Made by a program: the position numbers and the translations under genes. This document shows positions 43,495 through 54,100 of a stretch of 64,000 nucleotides of DNA, piece by piece. Below the pieces are notes generated by a model. It was not told where the DNA came from. It was given only the letters and a program-made list of their open reading frames with translations, and made no database searches. Position 1 is the first letter of the stretch, and every line of letters begins with the position of its first letter. The stretch lies in contig NC_048564.1 in the NCBI RefSeq assembly GCF_902806685.2, forward strand, positions 16,864,418-16,928,417, given 5' to 3'. Source of the stretch: Maniola hyperantus. Taxonomy: Eukaryota > Arthropoda > Insecta > Lepidoptera > Nymphalidae.

Positions 43495-43959
43495 GGCGCA
43501 GCCGGTAGGATTTCGTATGAAAGCTAGCGCTACCGGGTTTCCCAAAATCGTCCTTGTGCGCGGCCCCCGAAATCCGTCGAACCAAACAAATAAGTTGAAA
43601 GTTTGAAGGACGTTTTCCTGAAAGAAGATCTACCTTTGGCGAGAGCATGAAGACACACAGCTCAAGGTGAGTAGAACTTTTCACTATCTGTGTGTCCCAT
43701 CCTTACTGGTTAGCAATCTCTTTTATAGGTAAAAATATAAAGGAAAGATATACATTATATTAGAAGAATTACGATTTTTTTTGTTGTTTGAAAGATTATA
43801 CGCTAGGTATATTAAGAAGAATTACGTTTTTATTTTGAAGGAAAATTAATATCGAAATAAAATAAAAAGTAGAAGTAATATTATTATATAAGCGTTAAGT
43901 ATAGTATAAGTGTACGTGTTGTAATACTGATTGTTATTTTGTTTTGTGAACTTATCGAG

Positions 43960-45110
43960 ATGGAAAAAATTACGATTGTTCCGCGTGAGATAGCCGAGTT
44001 GATTCCAAAATTCGACGGGGAGCCTACTACTAAATTTATTTTTAAGAAAATCCGAATATGTAGTTCTCAACTATAGAAATTCCAACACTGCCGCTCAGGA
44101 TTTATACTTATTTCACGTAGTCACGAGTAGGTTAACTGGTAAAGCAGCGTCCCTGGTTAGCGAAAGGGAAGATATAACCTCCTGGCAAGAGCTTAGTGAA
44201 ATTTGATCCAGCACTTCGGCGATCCTCGTTCGGAAGAATGCGTTGCCATAGAAACTAGAGTCATTAAAAACATTAAACTGGTGAATCGTACATAGATTTT
44301 CTGCAAGGAATTCAAAACATGCGCAGTATACGATATCTAAAGTAAACAGAAATAACGATGCATCCCTTAAGGATTCTAAGACCCTAATTTATAACAACTA
44401 TCTCTGAATGTATGCTTATTATACTTACCGGAAGATTTGATTCGAATTGTGCGCCTGTAAAAATCCGCAAACTTAGAGACCGCTTTGGCTTATGTAACTG
44501 AAGAGTTAACTTTCAGTTCCAATATGATGCGAAAAAATAGAATACACAGAACTTCAAATTCATCAAAATCAGTCTATCCCAATGCCTAACAATAATAATA
44601 ATAATTTATTATGCCGCAAACGGCTTATAAACGGCACTGAACCCGTTTCAGCATCGATTTAATATGACAAACCCATTTAATCGAGGCCTAAATCCTCAAA
44701 ATCAAATGAGGCCTAACAATAATTTCAAATTTGGAATCCCTGCGCAATACAATCATTTAAAGGTATCCACTAATCACAGCAAAATTTCAAATTTGGTTGT
44801 ACCTAATCAAGGTTACCCGAATCAACAGCATAATTTTAAATTTGGTATACCTAATCAGGTTACTCGAATCAACAGCATAATTTTAGATTTGGTATACCTC
44901 ATCAAGGTCAAATGAGGAACCCACAGCAAAATAATATTCCAACAATGACCCCGACTGACGTTTCTATGCGTACAGCTGTTCCCCCCACAGATACGACATA
45001 ACATGACCAAAATTCCTAAAATACGTTCTAATAATGACCTCGAAATATGCGAAAATAGTTATGACGATAACTACGACCTTTGACTATGACGAACCGAGTC
45101 AGATTTTACA
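43960..45110 (+). pseudogene. gag: Gypsy-2 gag, frameshifted
   Basis: An ATG at 43960 opens MEKITIVPREIAELIPKFDG, a usual Gypsy gag beginning, and the frame breaks near 44070. Pieces in other frames continue the expected protein: DLYLFHVVTSRLTGKAASLV near 44100-44160, and a C-terminal region with repeated NFKFGIPNQ words at 44664-44900. The breaks are single-base changes throughout. Pol immediately downstream is intact, so either gag has decayed selectively or the assembly is poor here. Confidence 0.75.
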
Positions 45111-45419
45111 AGACCCCTATTATTTAGAAACTTCAACCCCCGAGTCTGAAACTTCTTGTGAAACCAAGAACTGATCAGGACGAAAATTTTGTGCACAACA
45201 GCCTCGCAAGACCCAGATCCGAATAATACGCCTTAACTGCGATAGTATATTAAAACTACCACATATAGAACTTCCTGAAATTCAGGCTAAGTTTATGATC
45301 GACACCGGAAGCACGCGATCTTTTATAAGTCCTGCAAAGGCAAATCAGTACTTTTCTAGGTTTAAATATACAGAACCTTTGAAGTAATAAGTACTCATGC
45401 ACGCAGTACACATAGCGAA

Positions 45420-48400
45420 TTGATACAGATACCCCTTATGAAAACCTTCAAGAGTTTTTCAACCCATAAATTTTATGTGTACGACGTAGACAAACGTTAC
45501 GACGGTCTAATAGGATCAGACTTATTAAAACAACTTGATGCTACGGTTGACATGAAAAACCAGATTTTACACACACGTGATACTGACATACCGATCGTAT
45601 ATAGCCCCCCGTTTGAGTTGACCTTACAACCACGAACTGAAACTCGTGTAAAAATACCAACCACCCTAGATAACGGCGAAGCTATAGTAGATTTTGTAGA
45701 TTTTGGAGAAGGCACACGTATGCCTAGTGCTTTAGTCAGATGTGTAAACTCATTCGCGACAACAGTAATTCAAAATTCATCTAATAAAATTGTTACCTTA
45801 ACTTTCCACCGACCACTACGTGTAACGAAATTCGAAAATAATACGTGTAAAGTTAACACAATCCGCGAAAATTATGAAATTGATGCCCTACTAAAAGAAA
45901 ATTTATCCAAACTTCGTCTAGATCACATGAACTCAGAAGAACGTGATTTAATTTACAACCTTTGTAACGAATACCGCGATATCTTTTACTGTGAAGACAT
46001 ACCACTATCTTTTACAGGTGAAGTAAAACATCGCATACGTACTAAGAACGAAGACCCTATCTATATAAGACCTTATCGACATCCTCCTTCTCAAAATATC
46101 GAAATACAACACCAGGTAGATAAATTACTACGAGATAATGTAATTCGCGAATCCCATTCTCCTTGGAGTGCCCCAGTTCACTTAGTACCCAAGAAGATGG
46201 ATGCTACAGGCCAACCCAAGTACAGAATGGTCATAGATTATAGGCGGTTGAACGAAATCACCACAGACGACAAATACCCGCTGCCAAATATTACAGACCT
46301 CTTCGATAAGCTAGGTAAATCCGTTTACTTTAGTACAATCGATCTTGCTAGTGGTTTTCATCAGATCGAGGTAAATGAAGAAGATAGGCACAAAACAGCG
46401 TTTACCACCCAATCTGGCCATTATGAGTTTACCCGTATGCCTTTTGGACTAAAAACGGCACCAGCTACCTTCCAAAGGGCAATGGACAATGTATTACGTG
46501 GTCTACAGGGAATACATTGTCTAGTTTACCTGGACGATATAATAATTTATTCAACCAGTCTTCAAGAGCACATTGTAAAACTAAGAAAGGTATTTGATCG
46601 GTTAAGAGAGACTAACTTAAAAGCTACATTGGATAAATGCGAATTCCTAAAAAAGGAAGTCCTTTATCTAGGTCATACAATCACGAAAGACGGCCTTAAG
46701 CCAAACGATGACAAAATAAAAGCAGTCTTGAATATACCAATTCCCAAAACACCTACGGAAATTAAAAGTTTCCTAGGACTTATTGGATATTATCGTAAAT
46801 TTATTAAAGATTTTTCAAAGGTAACTTATCCTTTAACATCTTGTCTCAAGAAAGGTAGAAAAATAGTGCTTACTGAAGAATATATTGCAGCTTTTAATAA
46901 ATGTAAAGAACTCTTAGTTAATGCTCCATTATTACAATTTCCCGATTTCACGAAGCCTTTCGTACTAACGACAGACGCCTCCAATTATGCACTTGGTGCT
47001 GTCCTTTCACAAGGAACCATTGGTAGCGATTTACCGATTGCCTATGCTAGTCGTACCCTCAATGATGCAGAAACTAGGTACAGTACAATTGAAAAAGAAC
47101 TACTAGCCATTGTATGGGCTGTAAAAGTTTTCCGACCTTACCTCTATGGTCGAAAATTCTGTATCTATACAGATCATAGACCCTTAGCGTGGTTGAACTC
47201 CATAAAAGAGCCTAATAGCAAGCTTACACGTTGGAAATTGAGACTATCAGAATTCGACTACGATATAGTATATAAAAATGGGTCACAAAATAGTAACGCA
47301 GATGCACTCTCACGTATCAAATTAAACGTTTTAGAAGACGATAGTTCCCTTCAAGTAAACATCGATACGATATCCCTAAGCAGTACTGACGAACGAGACG
47401 AACACGACAGTATAATATGCATTCCAGACTCTGATGATTCAAATATGACATACCCTATTCGTTCTCCATCCGAGAGTACGATAAGTTGTAATTCGCGAAC
47501 TGAGACTGCTCTTTCTGCCCTAGACATGGACGGTGAAGTCATTCCCATACTTGACGAAGCTATTGACACAAAACCATATCAATTCCTAATATTTACTTGG
47601 AATAGAGGTCATACTATAGTTCAAGATTTCTCTCGAGATAAGCAAAAGGTTTTTGAAGCACACATGCCCGAAGGAAATACAGAATTAATTAAAGACTTCC
47701 TAAAACAGTATATAAACCCAAAAATTAGACACTTTATCTATTTCGAAAACGATACTCTTCGTAAAAATTTCAAAAAATGTGTGATGGAATTGTTTAAAAA
47801 GGATACCGTTAAAATATACGAATGCACTAAAAGAGTAGCCTATGTTTTAGATGAAAACGAACAGAGATATATCGTTACTAAGTATCACCAAGGTCCGTCT
47901 TGTCATAGGGGAATCAAAGAAACCCTTATGAAAATAAAACGCACTTATTATTGGAATAATATGGATCAAACCGTCTCATCCGTAATAAATGCCTGCGAGG
48001 TATGTAAAAAAATGAAATACGATCGTAAGCCTCTAAAACCCCAACTCCAGCTTACTCAAACTCAAACCAAGCCCTTCGAAGAAGCTTTCATGGATATATT
48101 CTCCATAGAAGGAAAATACTTCTTGACCATTATCGATGCCTTTAGTAAAATAGGGCAAGCCTTTGAAATTAGCAACAGATCCACCCCCGAAGTGGTACGT
48201 GCTCTAATTAAGTATTTTTCGTTTTATGGCATACCTTCCAAATTGAATTGCGACCCTGCCACTGAGTTTAATAATATATTACTCAAAGAAACTTTAAGCT
48301 TCTATAAAATTGAGCTCCACATAGGTACACCACATAATCCTAACTCAATGGGATTAATAGAACGATTCCACTCAACTATTTTAGAAATATATCGTTTGGC

Positions 48401-48905
48401 CAAATACGAAAACAAATTAACAGATGCTTCTTCAATTATGACGTACGCGATAATGTCATACAATCAAACAATACATTCAACTACAGGTCTTACACCGTTC
48501 GAAGTAGTTTTTGGTCACACAGATTCATCCAATCCTTTTAACGTAGATTTCAATCAACAGTATACGCAAAAATTAGTCAGAGACCATGTTAAACGAACAG
48601 CTTTTCTTTACAGACACTTAACAGATAAAATGATAAAACAAAAAGAAAAGATTAGAGACAAACGCGGTGGTGAAACTTCATTCGACGTGAATGATGGTGA
48701 TGAAATATTCGTAAAGGGTGTCAATACCCGACGTAGCAAGGATAAACCTCGTTATCAGAAGGCAAAAGTAACTGGGGATATCTTCAGGAACACTGTCCCT
48801 GTAACAATCCATAATCGTGACACTAAAATACCTATTAAAGATGTTAAACGTCCTCCACAGATCCGTTCTCCTCGTGCTCATGCAAGCCGTCATGACCCAG
48901 GCTAA
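45420..48905 (+). CDS. pol: Gypsy-2 Pol
   Basis: An open frame of 1161 codons. The protease active site FMIDTGSTRSF lies upstream at 45295-45320 and is separated from this frame by a one-base shift near 45385, so the recorded start is inside protease. Within the frame: protease flap end YDGLIGSDLL, reverse transcriptase VYLDDIIIYS (about 370), RNase H LTTDASNYALG (about 519), and integrase with zinc region (KYHQGPSCHRG and CEVCKK) and catalytic Asp 892, Asp 945, Glu 981. No internal stop. The enzymes copy RNA into DNA and insert it. A C-terminal tail with basic residues follows. Confidence 0.92.
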   Translation: MIQIPLMKTFKSFSTHKFYVYDVDKRYDGLIGSDLLKQLDATVDMKNQILHTRDTDIPIVYSPPFELTLQPRTETRVKIPTTLDNGEAIVDFVDFGEGTRMPSALVRCVNSFATTVIQNSSNKIVTLTFHRPLRVTKFENNTCKVNTIRENYEIDALLKENLSKLRLDHMNSEERDLIYNLCNEYRDIFYCEDIPLSFTGEVKHRIRTKNEDPIYIRPYRHPPSQNIEIQHQVDKLLRDNVIRESHSPWSAPVHLVPKKMDATGQPKYRMVIDYRRLNEITTDDKYPLPNITDLFDKLGKSVYFSTIDLASGFHQIEVNEEDRHKTAFTTQSGHYEFTRMPFGLKTAPATFQRAMDNVLRGLQGIHCLVYLDDIIIYSTSLQEHIVKLRKVFDRLRETNLKATLDKCEFLKKEVLYLGHTITKDGLKPNDDKIKAVLNIPIPKTPTEIKSFLGLIGYYRKFIKDFSKVTYPLTSCLKKGRKIVLTEEYIAAFNKCKELLVNAPLLQFPDFTKPFVLTTDASNYALGAVLSQGTIGSDLPIAYASRTLNDAETRYSTIEKELLAIVWAVKVFRPYLYGRKFCIYTDHRPLAWLNSIKEPNSKLTRWKLRLSEFDYDIVYKNGSQNSNADALSRIKLNVLEDDSSLQVNIDTISLSSTDERDEHDSIICIPDSDDSNMTYPIRSPSESTISCNSRTETALSALDMDGEVIPILDEAIDTKPYQFLIFTWNRGHTIVQDFSRDKQKVFEAHMPEGNTELIKDFLKQYINPKIRHFIYFENDTLRKNFKKCVMELFKKDTVKIYECTKRVAYVLDENEQRYIVTKYHQGPSCHRGIKETLMKIKRTYYWNNMDQTVSSVINACEVCKKMKYDRKPLKPQLQLTQTQTKPFEEAFMDIFSIEGKYFLTIIDAFSKIGQAFEISNRSTPEVVRALIKYFSFYGIPSKLNCDPATEFNNILLKETLSFYKIELHIGTPHNPNSMGLIERFHSTILEIYRLAKYENKLTDASSIMTYAIMSYNQTIHSTTGLTPFEVVFGHTDSSNPFNVDFNQQYTQKLVRDHVKRTAFLYRHLTDKMIKQKEKIRDKRGGETSFDVNDGDEIFVKGVNTRRSKDKPRYQKAKVTGDIFRNTVPVTIHNRDTKIPIKDVKRPPQIRSPRAHASRHDPG

Positions 48906-49079
48906 TATACACAAAACAAGTAATAAGCAGTACTAGATTAATCAGTACTTTCCACTTATTTTTATATAACTTTCTTGATACTGACGAATTATGTAATTTG
49001 TTAATTGATATTGAGAAAACTGATCACCTTGTATATCATGTTAATTTAGGGAATCTTATGAAAATAGTTATCATTTAAT

Positions 49080-49735
49080 TAGTCTCAAATGCTACCTCTT
49101 CCTGTTACAAATCCATTTAACCAAACATCCCTTATAATACCTAAATACCCTTACCTATTAGTGAAAGGTTTGAAAACCATATCTCTCGCCAATCCTGCAA
49201 AGAGATGGATAAATTCGTACGCCACGAGATAGAGACATTTGGAATAAAGATCGAATCCATTCAATATAACCAATGGATTAAATACAGCAAACTTGAAACA
49301 CTCCTCCTGAAAATATGTAATACTGAAGAAAATTGTGAACGCGTGAAAGGAACCCATATACCTACCATAGACGATACCTGCAGCTTTAAAATAAAGGGAT
49401 TAACACTGAGATGACACCGAACAATTGGTGGAATTATTAGTTACTCAAGGATACCAACTATTAACTTCCCTGAAATACTTACGTCGAGCCTGTTACCTGA
49501 AAGGAAGCTTATAAACCTAGAAGATGGCGTTGACTTTCAGCAGCTTCAACAGTTGGCAATCAGTTTCAAAGAAAGTGAAAGTGAAAAAGTGTTCGATCAA
49601 AGTGAAAGCGTTAAACGTGAAAAGTGTTAGCGTCCGAACACTGCTTTTATATGTAATACTAGTATTATGCGTTTGTATCCTGTTAATGTATAAGTTCATC
49701 CCTTTAGGTATAGCTTTTCTGTCAAACTCAGCAGA
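49080..49735 (+). pseudogene. Possible envelope-like remnant of Gypsy-2
   Basis: After pol, frames near 49080-49200, 49205-49414 and 49417-49510 read consecutively in different registers, with cysteine-containing wording such as ICNTEENC. A final frame (49524-49739) has a hydrophobic segment of about 20 residues, as a membrane anchor would. Position and pattern suggest the third gene of errantiviruses (baculovirus F-like envelope), but it is short and broken. It could be unrelated accessory sequence. No reconstruction is given. Confidence 0.35.
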
Positions 49736-49778
49736 CTGACATTTATCCCTCTGCTGACTTTGAACTTAGGGAGGGAAG

Positions 49779-50037
49779 AGTTATATGTAACGATTCCAAC
49801 CAACAAGCCATCGCGTTCACGCGGCAAGCGCTGTAAGACAATGGAAACGCTGTCGAGGCATTCTCGGTAGCGCGACCACCAAAGCCGCCGCCGAACAATG
49901 GCAAAAGGTGGAAAATAACGAGTAGTCCCCAACTCGACTCTGTTAGCATAAGTCTATTTTCTAGTTTGATTATTAAAGTATAGTTTTAAATCTTTCGCCT
50001 TTTTAAAAACAAAAACTCGAAGCTCCCAAACTTCACT
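49779..50037 (+). repeat. Gypsy-2 3' LTR (259 bp)
   Basis: Preceded by the polypurine tract AGGGAGGGAAG (49768-49778). Starts AGTTATATG and ends CTTCACT. It directly touches 'aaatgtactccatta', which is internal LTR sequence of Gypsy-3. Confidence 0.9.
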
Positions 50038-50188
50038 AAATGTACTCCATTAATAAATAAATAAATAAATAAATAAGCCTTTATTATTCTGAGGGTTCAC
50101 TATTTACAATTTGTTGATTTAAACAATTACATTATTAAACTAGTAAGTATATATAGCAAGTTGCGTCTTCGGTAGCCGTTTTAGCTCC

Positions 50189-52089
50189 TCAGTGTCTTCC
50201 GACATAGGCCTCCTCCATTCCCTTCCAAATTGTTCTGTCTCTGGCTTTTCTCTGCCATGTAGCCCCTGCTACAGACTTAATGTCATCTGCCCATCTGAGA
50301 TGTTGCCGTCCCCTTTTACGCTTACCATCCCTTGGGTACCAATCTGTTATATCATCAGTCCACTTTTGTGTTTTGCTTCTTACCATGTGACCGGCCCATC
50401 TCCATTTTTGTTCTCTTATTTTCCTTTTTACATCATAAATTTTTGTTTTGGCTCTAATGGTGACTAGTCTCTGCCTATCACTCCTCCTAGTATGCAAAAT
50501 ACTTCTTTCTATTCCGTGTTGGCATGTTTCCAGTTTTTCCATGTTTCTTTTTGTCAGAGCCCACGTTTGGCATCCGTAGATCATGCACGGCAAGATACAA
50601 GTATCGTGTAATTTGCTCTTGGCTGCCATTGGTATACCTCTGTTTTTCATTATGTCCCTAAGAGACCAAAATCTTTTCCATGTGTTACAGACTCGTCTGT
50701 CTACTTCTTTGTTTGTTTGATCATATGGTGATATAATTTGACCTAGATACACGTATTCATCAACGTATTCTATTTCTAAATCGTTGACGTATATTTTGTC
50801 CTTCTTTGAGTTACTCATAATCTTTGTTTTAGATGTATTCATGGTAAGCCCTACTTTTCCACTTTCGACAGCTAATTGTTGTAACATTATTTCTAGAGTC
50901 TTAACATCCTCTGCAAAAATGACTAGGTCATCAGCGAATCTTAAATGATTGAGCTTGACGCCATTTATATTGATGCCAAAAGATTCCCAGTGTAAGTTTT
51001 TGAAGACGTTCTCTAGTGTGGCTGCAAATAGTTTAGGTGAGAGCGGGTCACCTTGTCTAACACCTTTATTTATTTTAAACCATTCTCCTGTACTCTCTAA
51101 GCGTACTCTCGACATACTGTTCTTGTATATGTTTTTTATTAAGTTGATGTATTTGTTGTGTACACCTTGATTCATTAGAGTTTCCCAGATGGCTTTGTGT
51201 TTTAAGGAATCAAATGCTTTGTTGGACGAAACCTATGTAGTAAATTTTATTGTATTCTTTACATTTCTCAAGTAACTGCTTGACAACGTGTATGTGGTCT
51301 ATAGTCGAAAAGTTGCTGCGAAAACCAGCCTGTTCTCTTGGCTGGTGTTCATCCAGGACAAATGAAATTCTATTTAAAATAATTTTTGCAAATACCTTAT
51401 AAAAATTGGACAGTAGACTAATAGGTCTATAATTTTCGATTTGTGTCTTGTCCCCTTTTTTATGTAAGAGTATGATGGTTGATTGTGTCCATTGTAATGG
51501 TACCGTTTCTCTGACAAGAATCAGGTTGAAGAGGTCTCTTAATACATCAATGATAGCTTCCAATGTACCTTTCAATAGTTCGTTTCTGATTCCGTCTTCG
51601 CCGGGAGCTTTGTCATTTTTTTGAGTTTTTATTGCGTATCTTATTTCGCTTTCTAATATTTCTGGCACAGTTTCGGCATTGACTTCTTGTTCATCAGAAG
51701 ATTGATTAGTATTATCTTCCTCTGTATATAAGTCACGGTAAAATTTAGTTGCTACTTTCATTATTTTGGGTCTCTCTGCAATTATTTTTAGTTTCTTATC
51801 TATAACATTTGGTATCCAAGTCATTTTTTCTCTTAGCTCTTTTAGGCCTTTTTTAATACCACCTGTTTTTTCTATATAATATTTGAATGTTCTTGTCATG
51901 TTACTGTTTCTGTGTTCTTTTATCTCCTTTTTTATCTTTTTGCTTATATCTGCTATTTCTTTCTGCTTATTTTTTCTATCTAGTAACATATTCCTACGTT
52001 CATCTATCAAGGATCTGGCTTGTATTCCTAATTTATCTTTATCTTTACTGGAGATCGCTGCTTCTTTGTTTATATTCTGTAATTCTTAT
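50189..52089 (-). pseudogene. RTE LINE reverse transcriptase part
   Basis: Two open frames, 52010-51210 and 51175-50189, separated by a short frameshift. Seen: YRPISLLSNFYKVFAKII (early block), NKGVRQGDPLSPKLF, LRFADDLVIFAED (FADD active site), and a C-terminal end WRWAGHMVRSKTQKW to AYVGRH typical of RTE proteins. The break falls at the motif that normally carries the first catalytic aspartate: the minus strand reads FVQQSI where a form like FVDYNKAF is expected from the family, consistent with loss of about five bases. The copy is dead. Confidence 0.85.
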
Positions 52090-52524
52090 CTCGAACTACT
52101 CGACCAAGAAATAACAAAAATACATCGATTGGGACGTGTAAAGGGGAAATCGCCCAGACCATTACTAATATCATTCGGAAACTATTGGAAACGACTAGAA
52201 ATCTTGAAAAATAAGAAAAAATTTAAGACTTTATCTATTTCGGAAGATTTTTCAAAAGACACTTTAGAGAAAAGGAAGGCGTTAAAAGAGGATATGATTA
52301 AGGAGAGGAAGAACGGTAATTACGCTTTTATAAAAGGTGACACATTAGTTGTAAAAAGTAATAAAAATATAGAAAAGCGAAAAAGAGACGAAACAGGGTC
52401 ACCATCACATCCAAATGAATCAAATGACATAAAAACTACTCCTCAGTCGAAATTTAATAAAGTTGATGCCTTTTCTCTCATGAGGAAAAGAGCTACGCCT
52501 AGTTCAAGTAAGAACACTTGTTAG
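52090..52524 (+). pseudogene. RTE LINE ORF1, C-terminal part
   Basis: An open stretch beginning at the inversion breakpoint. It includes GRVKGKSPRPLLISFGNYWK, SISEDFSKDTLEKRKAL and VVKSNKN. This pattern resembles the C-terminal domain of LINE ORF1 RNA-binding proteins. Sequence left of 52090 in the same frame belongs to the antisense of the reverse transcriptase and is not part of it. The 5' part was lost during insertion. Confidence 0.6.
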
Positions 52525-52668
52525 CAACTAATTGTCGGTAACCGGAAGAACACCCTAACTACGATTGTATCAGAAAACAAAACAAGAGATAAATTAACAC
52601 AATTCCCCAAGCCGGCTGGTCCCCGTGGGGAAATAGACCACCACCCCCCAAACCCTTCAAATAAATCA

Positions 52669-53580
52669 TTGAAAAGTACTATGAGAATGGATATACACAT
52701 TGCAACATTGAATGTACTTACGCTTAGAACTAATGATCACTTAGTAGAGTTTGACAAAGCACTAGATAAGATTAAATGGGATGTTATTGGAATTTGTGAA
52801 GTAAGAAGAATAGGGGACGAAATTGAAGAATATGATGACTATATACTGTATTACAAAGGTGAGAAACAAGGACTGTACGGTGTCGGATTTATAGTCAGAA
52901 AACAACTTAAAGAAAAAATAGAAAGCTTTCATGGCATATCAGATCGTGTTGCGATATTGAATATAAAGCTACCAGGCTATGAAGAGACTTGGACCATAAT
53001 ACAGGTATACGCTCCTACTGAAGTATCTGACGAAAATTTGAAGGATCAATTCTATGGAGATCTTAATTTAGCATTACAACACACTCATAAAAATATAATT
53101 GTCATGGGGGACTTTAATAGTCAAATAGGAAAACGAAGAAAAGGAGAAGAAAATATCATAGGAAACTATAGCAAAGGAAAGAGAAACAAAAATGGTCATC
53201 GTCTGATTAATTTTGCTCTAGAAAATAACTTTACAATAATGAATACCGTATATAAGAAAAAAATAAAAAACAGATGGACCTGGATCTCCCCATGCGGAAA
53301 ATACAGGAACGAGATAGATTATGTTTTGACAAACAAACCCAAATATTTTACAAATACAGATATATTAAGTGTTAACTATAACACAAACCACCGCATGGTT
53401 AGAGCTACCATATATGGCAAAAAGCCAAAGCAAGGACGGAAACATATAAAACAACCAATACATGCAATAGACTTACCCATACCAGAGAATAAACTAGATG
53501 AATTAAAAGCCGCTTTAGCTGAAATCCATAACCAGAAGTCCGTGCAAGATAAATATGATAAACTCGTGCATGAATTACAG
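52669..53580 (+). pseudogene. RTE LINE endonuclease part
   Basis: An apurinic-type endonuclease domain: IATLNVLTLR at the start, IGICEVRRIGD (catalytic Glu), IIQVYAPTE, IVMGDFNSQIG, WTWISPCGKYRNEIDYVL and NTNHRMVRATI (Asp/His pair). It cuts target DNA to prime insertion. The frame runs open to the 53580 breakpoint, and its natural continuation is the minus-strand reverse transcriptase segment starting at 52089. A few bases after the breakpoint are Gypsy-3 LTR. Confidence 0.88.
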
Positions 53581-53847
53581 TACTCCATTATATTGTAAAC
53601 AAATCATTATTATGTAAACAAACCAAATCTCGCCCTCGTCCTTTAGACCACTCATTATCCTCTCCAGTTCCAAATCACATATATAACCCAGATATCCCAA
53701 AATCCAAACATTCTATTTCAAACTCTGTTCTACATTGTTACTCTGTTTCTTTAAGTATAAGTTCTTTGTTTTAATTATTGTTTAAATATTATTCATCTTT
53801 ATAAATTAAATTTATTAGTTTTTATTAAGCCCTTTAATTACGTAACA
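53581..53847 (+). repeat. Gypsy-3 5' LTR, remaining right part
   Basis: Matches 61405-61672 with about two substitutions and ends CGTAACA. A primer binding site, TGGCGCAGTTCGGTAGGA, starts at 53851; it has one base more than the serine-type site of Gypsy-2 (TGGCGCAGCCGGTAGGA). Confidence 0.9.
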
Positions 53848-54012
53848 AATTGGCGCAGTTCGGTAGGATAATTGCGTAACAAATTAAATTAATTGTGCAA
53901 ATTTAAGACGACAAGAACGTGCGTCAAGAGACAATAGCTCAAAACGTACGGTAGCTGCAAGCTTTTAACAAATGTCGCCGAACGCAATGCTCCTCATCTT
54001 GATGTTACTGTG

Positions 54013-54018
54013 GTAAGT
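54013..54018 (+). promoter_or_regulatory. Candidate splice donor in the Gypsy-3 leader
   Basis: GTAAGT follows a short frame (from 53972) that encodes a hydrophobic peptide resembling a signal sequence. A candidate acceptor TTTTTCAG ends at 59724, before the frame at 59714-59944, and the two registers are compatible. This would match the spliced envelope mRNA of errantiviruses. Inference only. Confidence 0.35.
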
Positions 54019-54100
54019 GGCTTAATTTGTCTGCTCAATTCCTATTTTTTTCCTTGTGTGTACTATTTTATATCTATTTATCCTATTTCTACATGCCTAA

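Larger units (their letters stand above)
43241..50037 (+). mobile_element. Gypsy-2: LTR retrotransposon, errantivirus-like
   Basis: LTRs begin AGTTATATGTAACG and end CTTCACT, so the termini are AGT and ACT. A primer binding site follows the 5' LTR, and a purine tract precedes the 3' LTR. Pol is open over 1161 codons, gag is heavily frameshifted, and an envelope-like remnant lies after pol. The flanking 4 bases differ (ACAT on the left, AAAT on the right). The right side abuts Gypsy-3 LTR sequence while the left does not. The AGT/ACT ends, serine-type primer site and third gene position fit errantiviruses. Confidence 0.9.
50053..53580 (-). mobile_element. RTE-type LINE with 5' inversion (twin priming)
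   Basis: The insertion is bounded by TACTCCATTA (50043-50052 and 53581-53590) and ends in a TTTA microsatellite on the minus strand (50053-50075). The 3' half with reverse transcriptase is on the minus strand (50053-52089) and the 5' half with endonuclease on the plus strand (52090-53580). Both broken ends come from one point in the LINE: GAATTACAG occurs at 53572-53580 and, complemented, at about 52080-52088. That is the layout expected of twin-primed reverse transcription. Confidence 0.9.
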
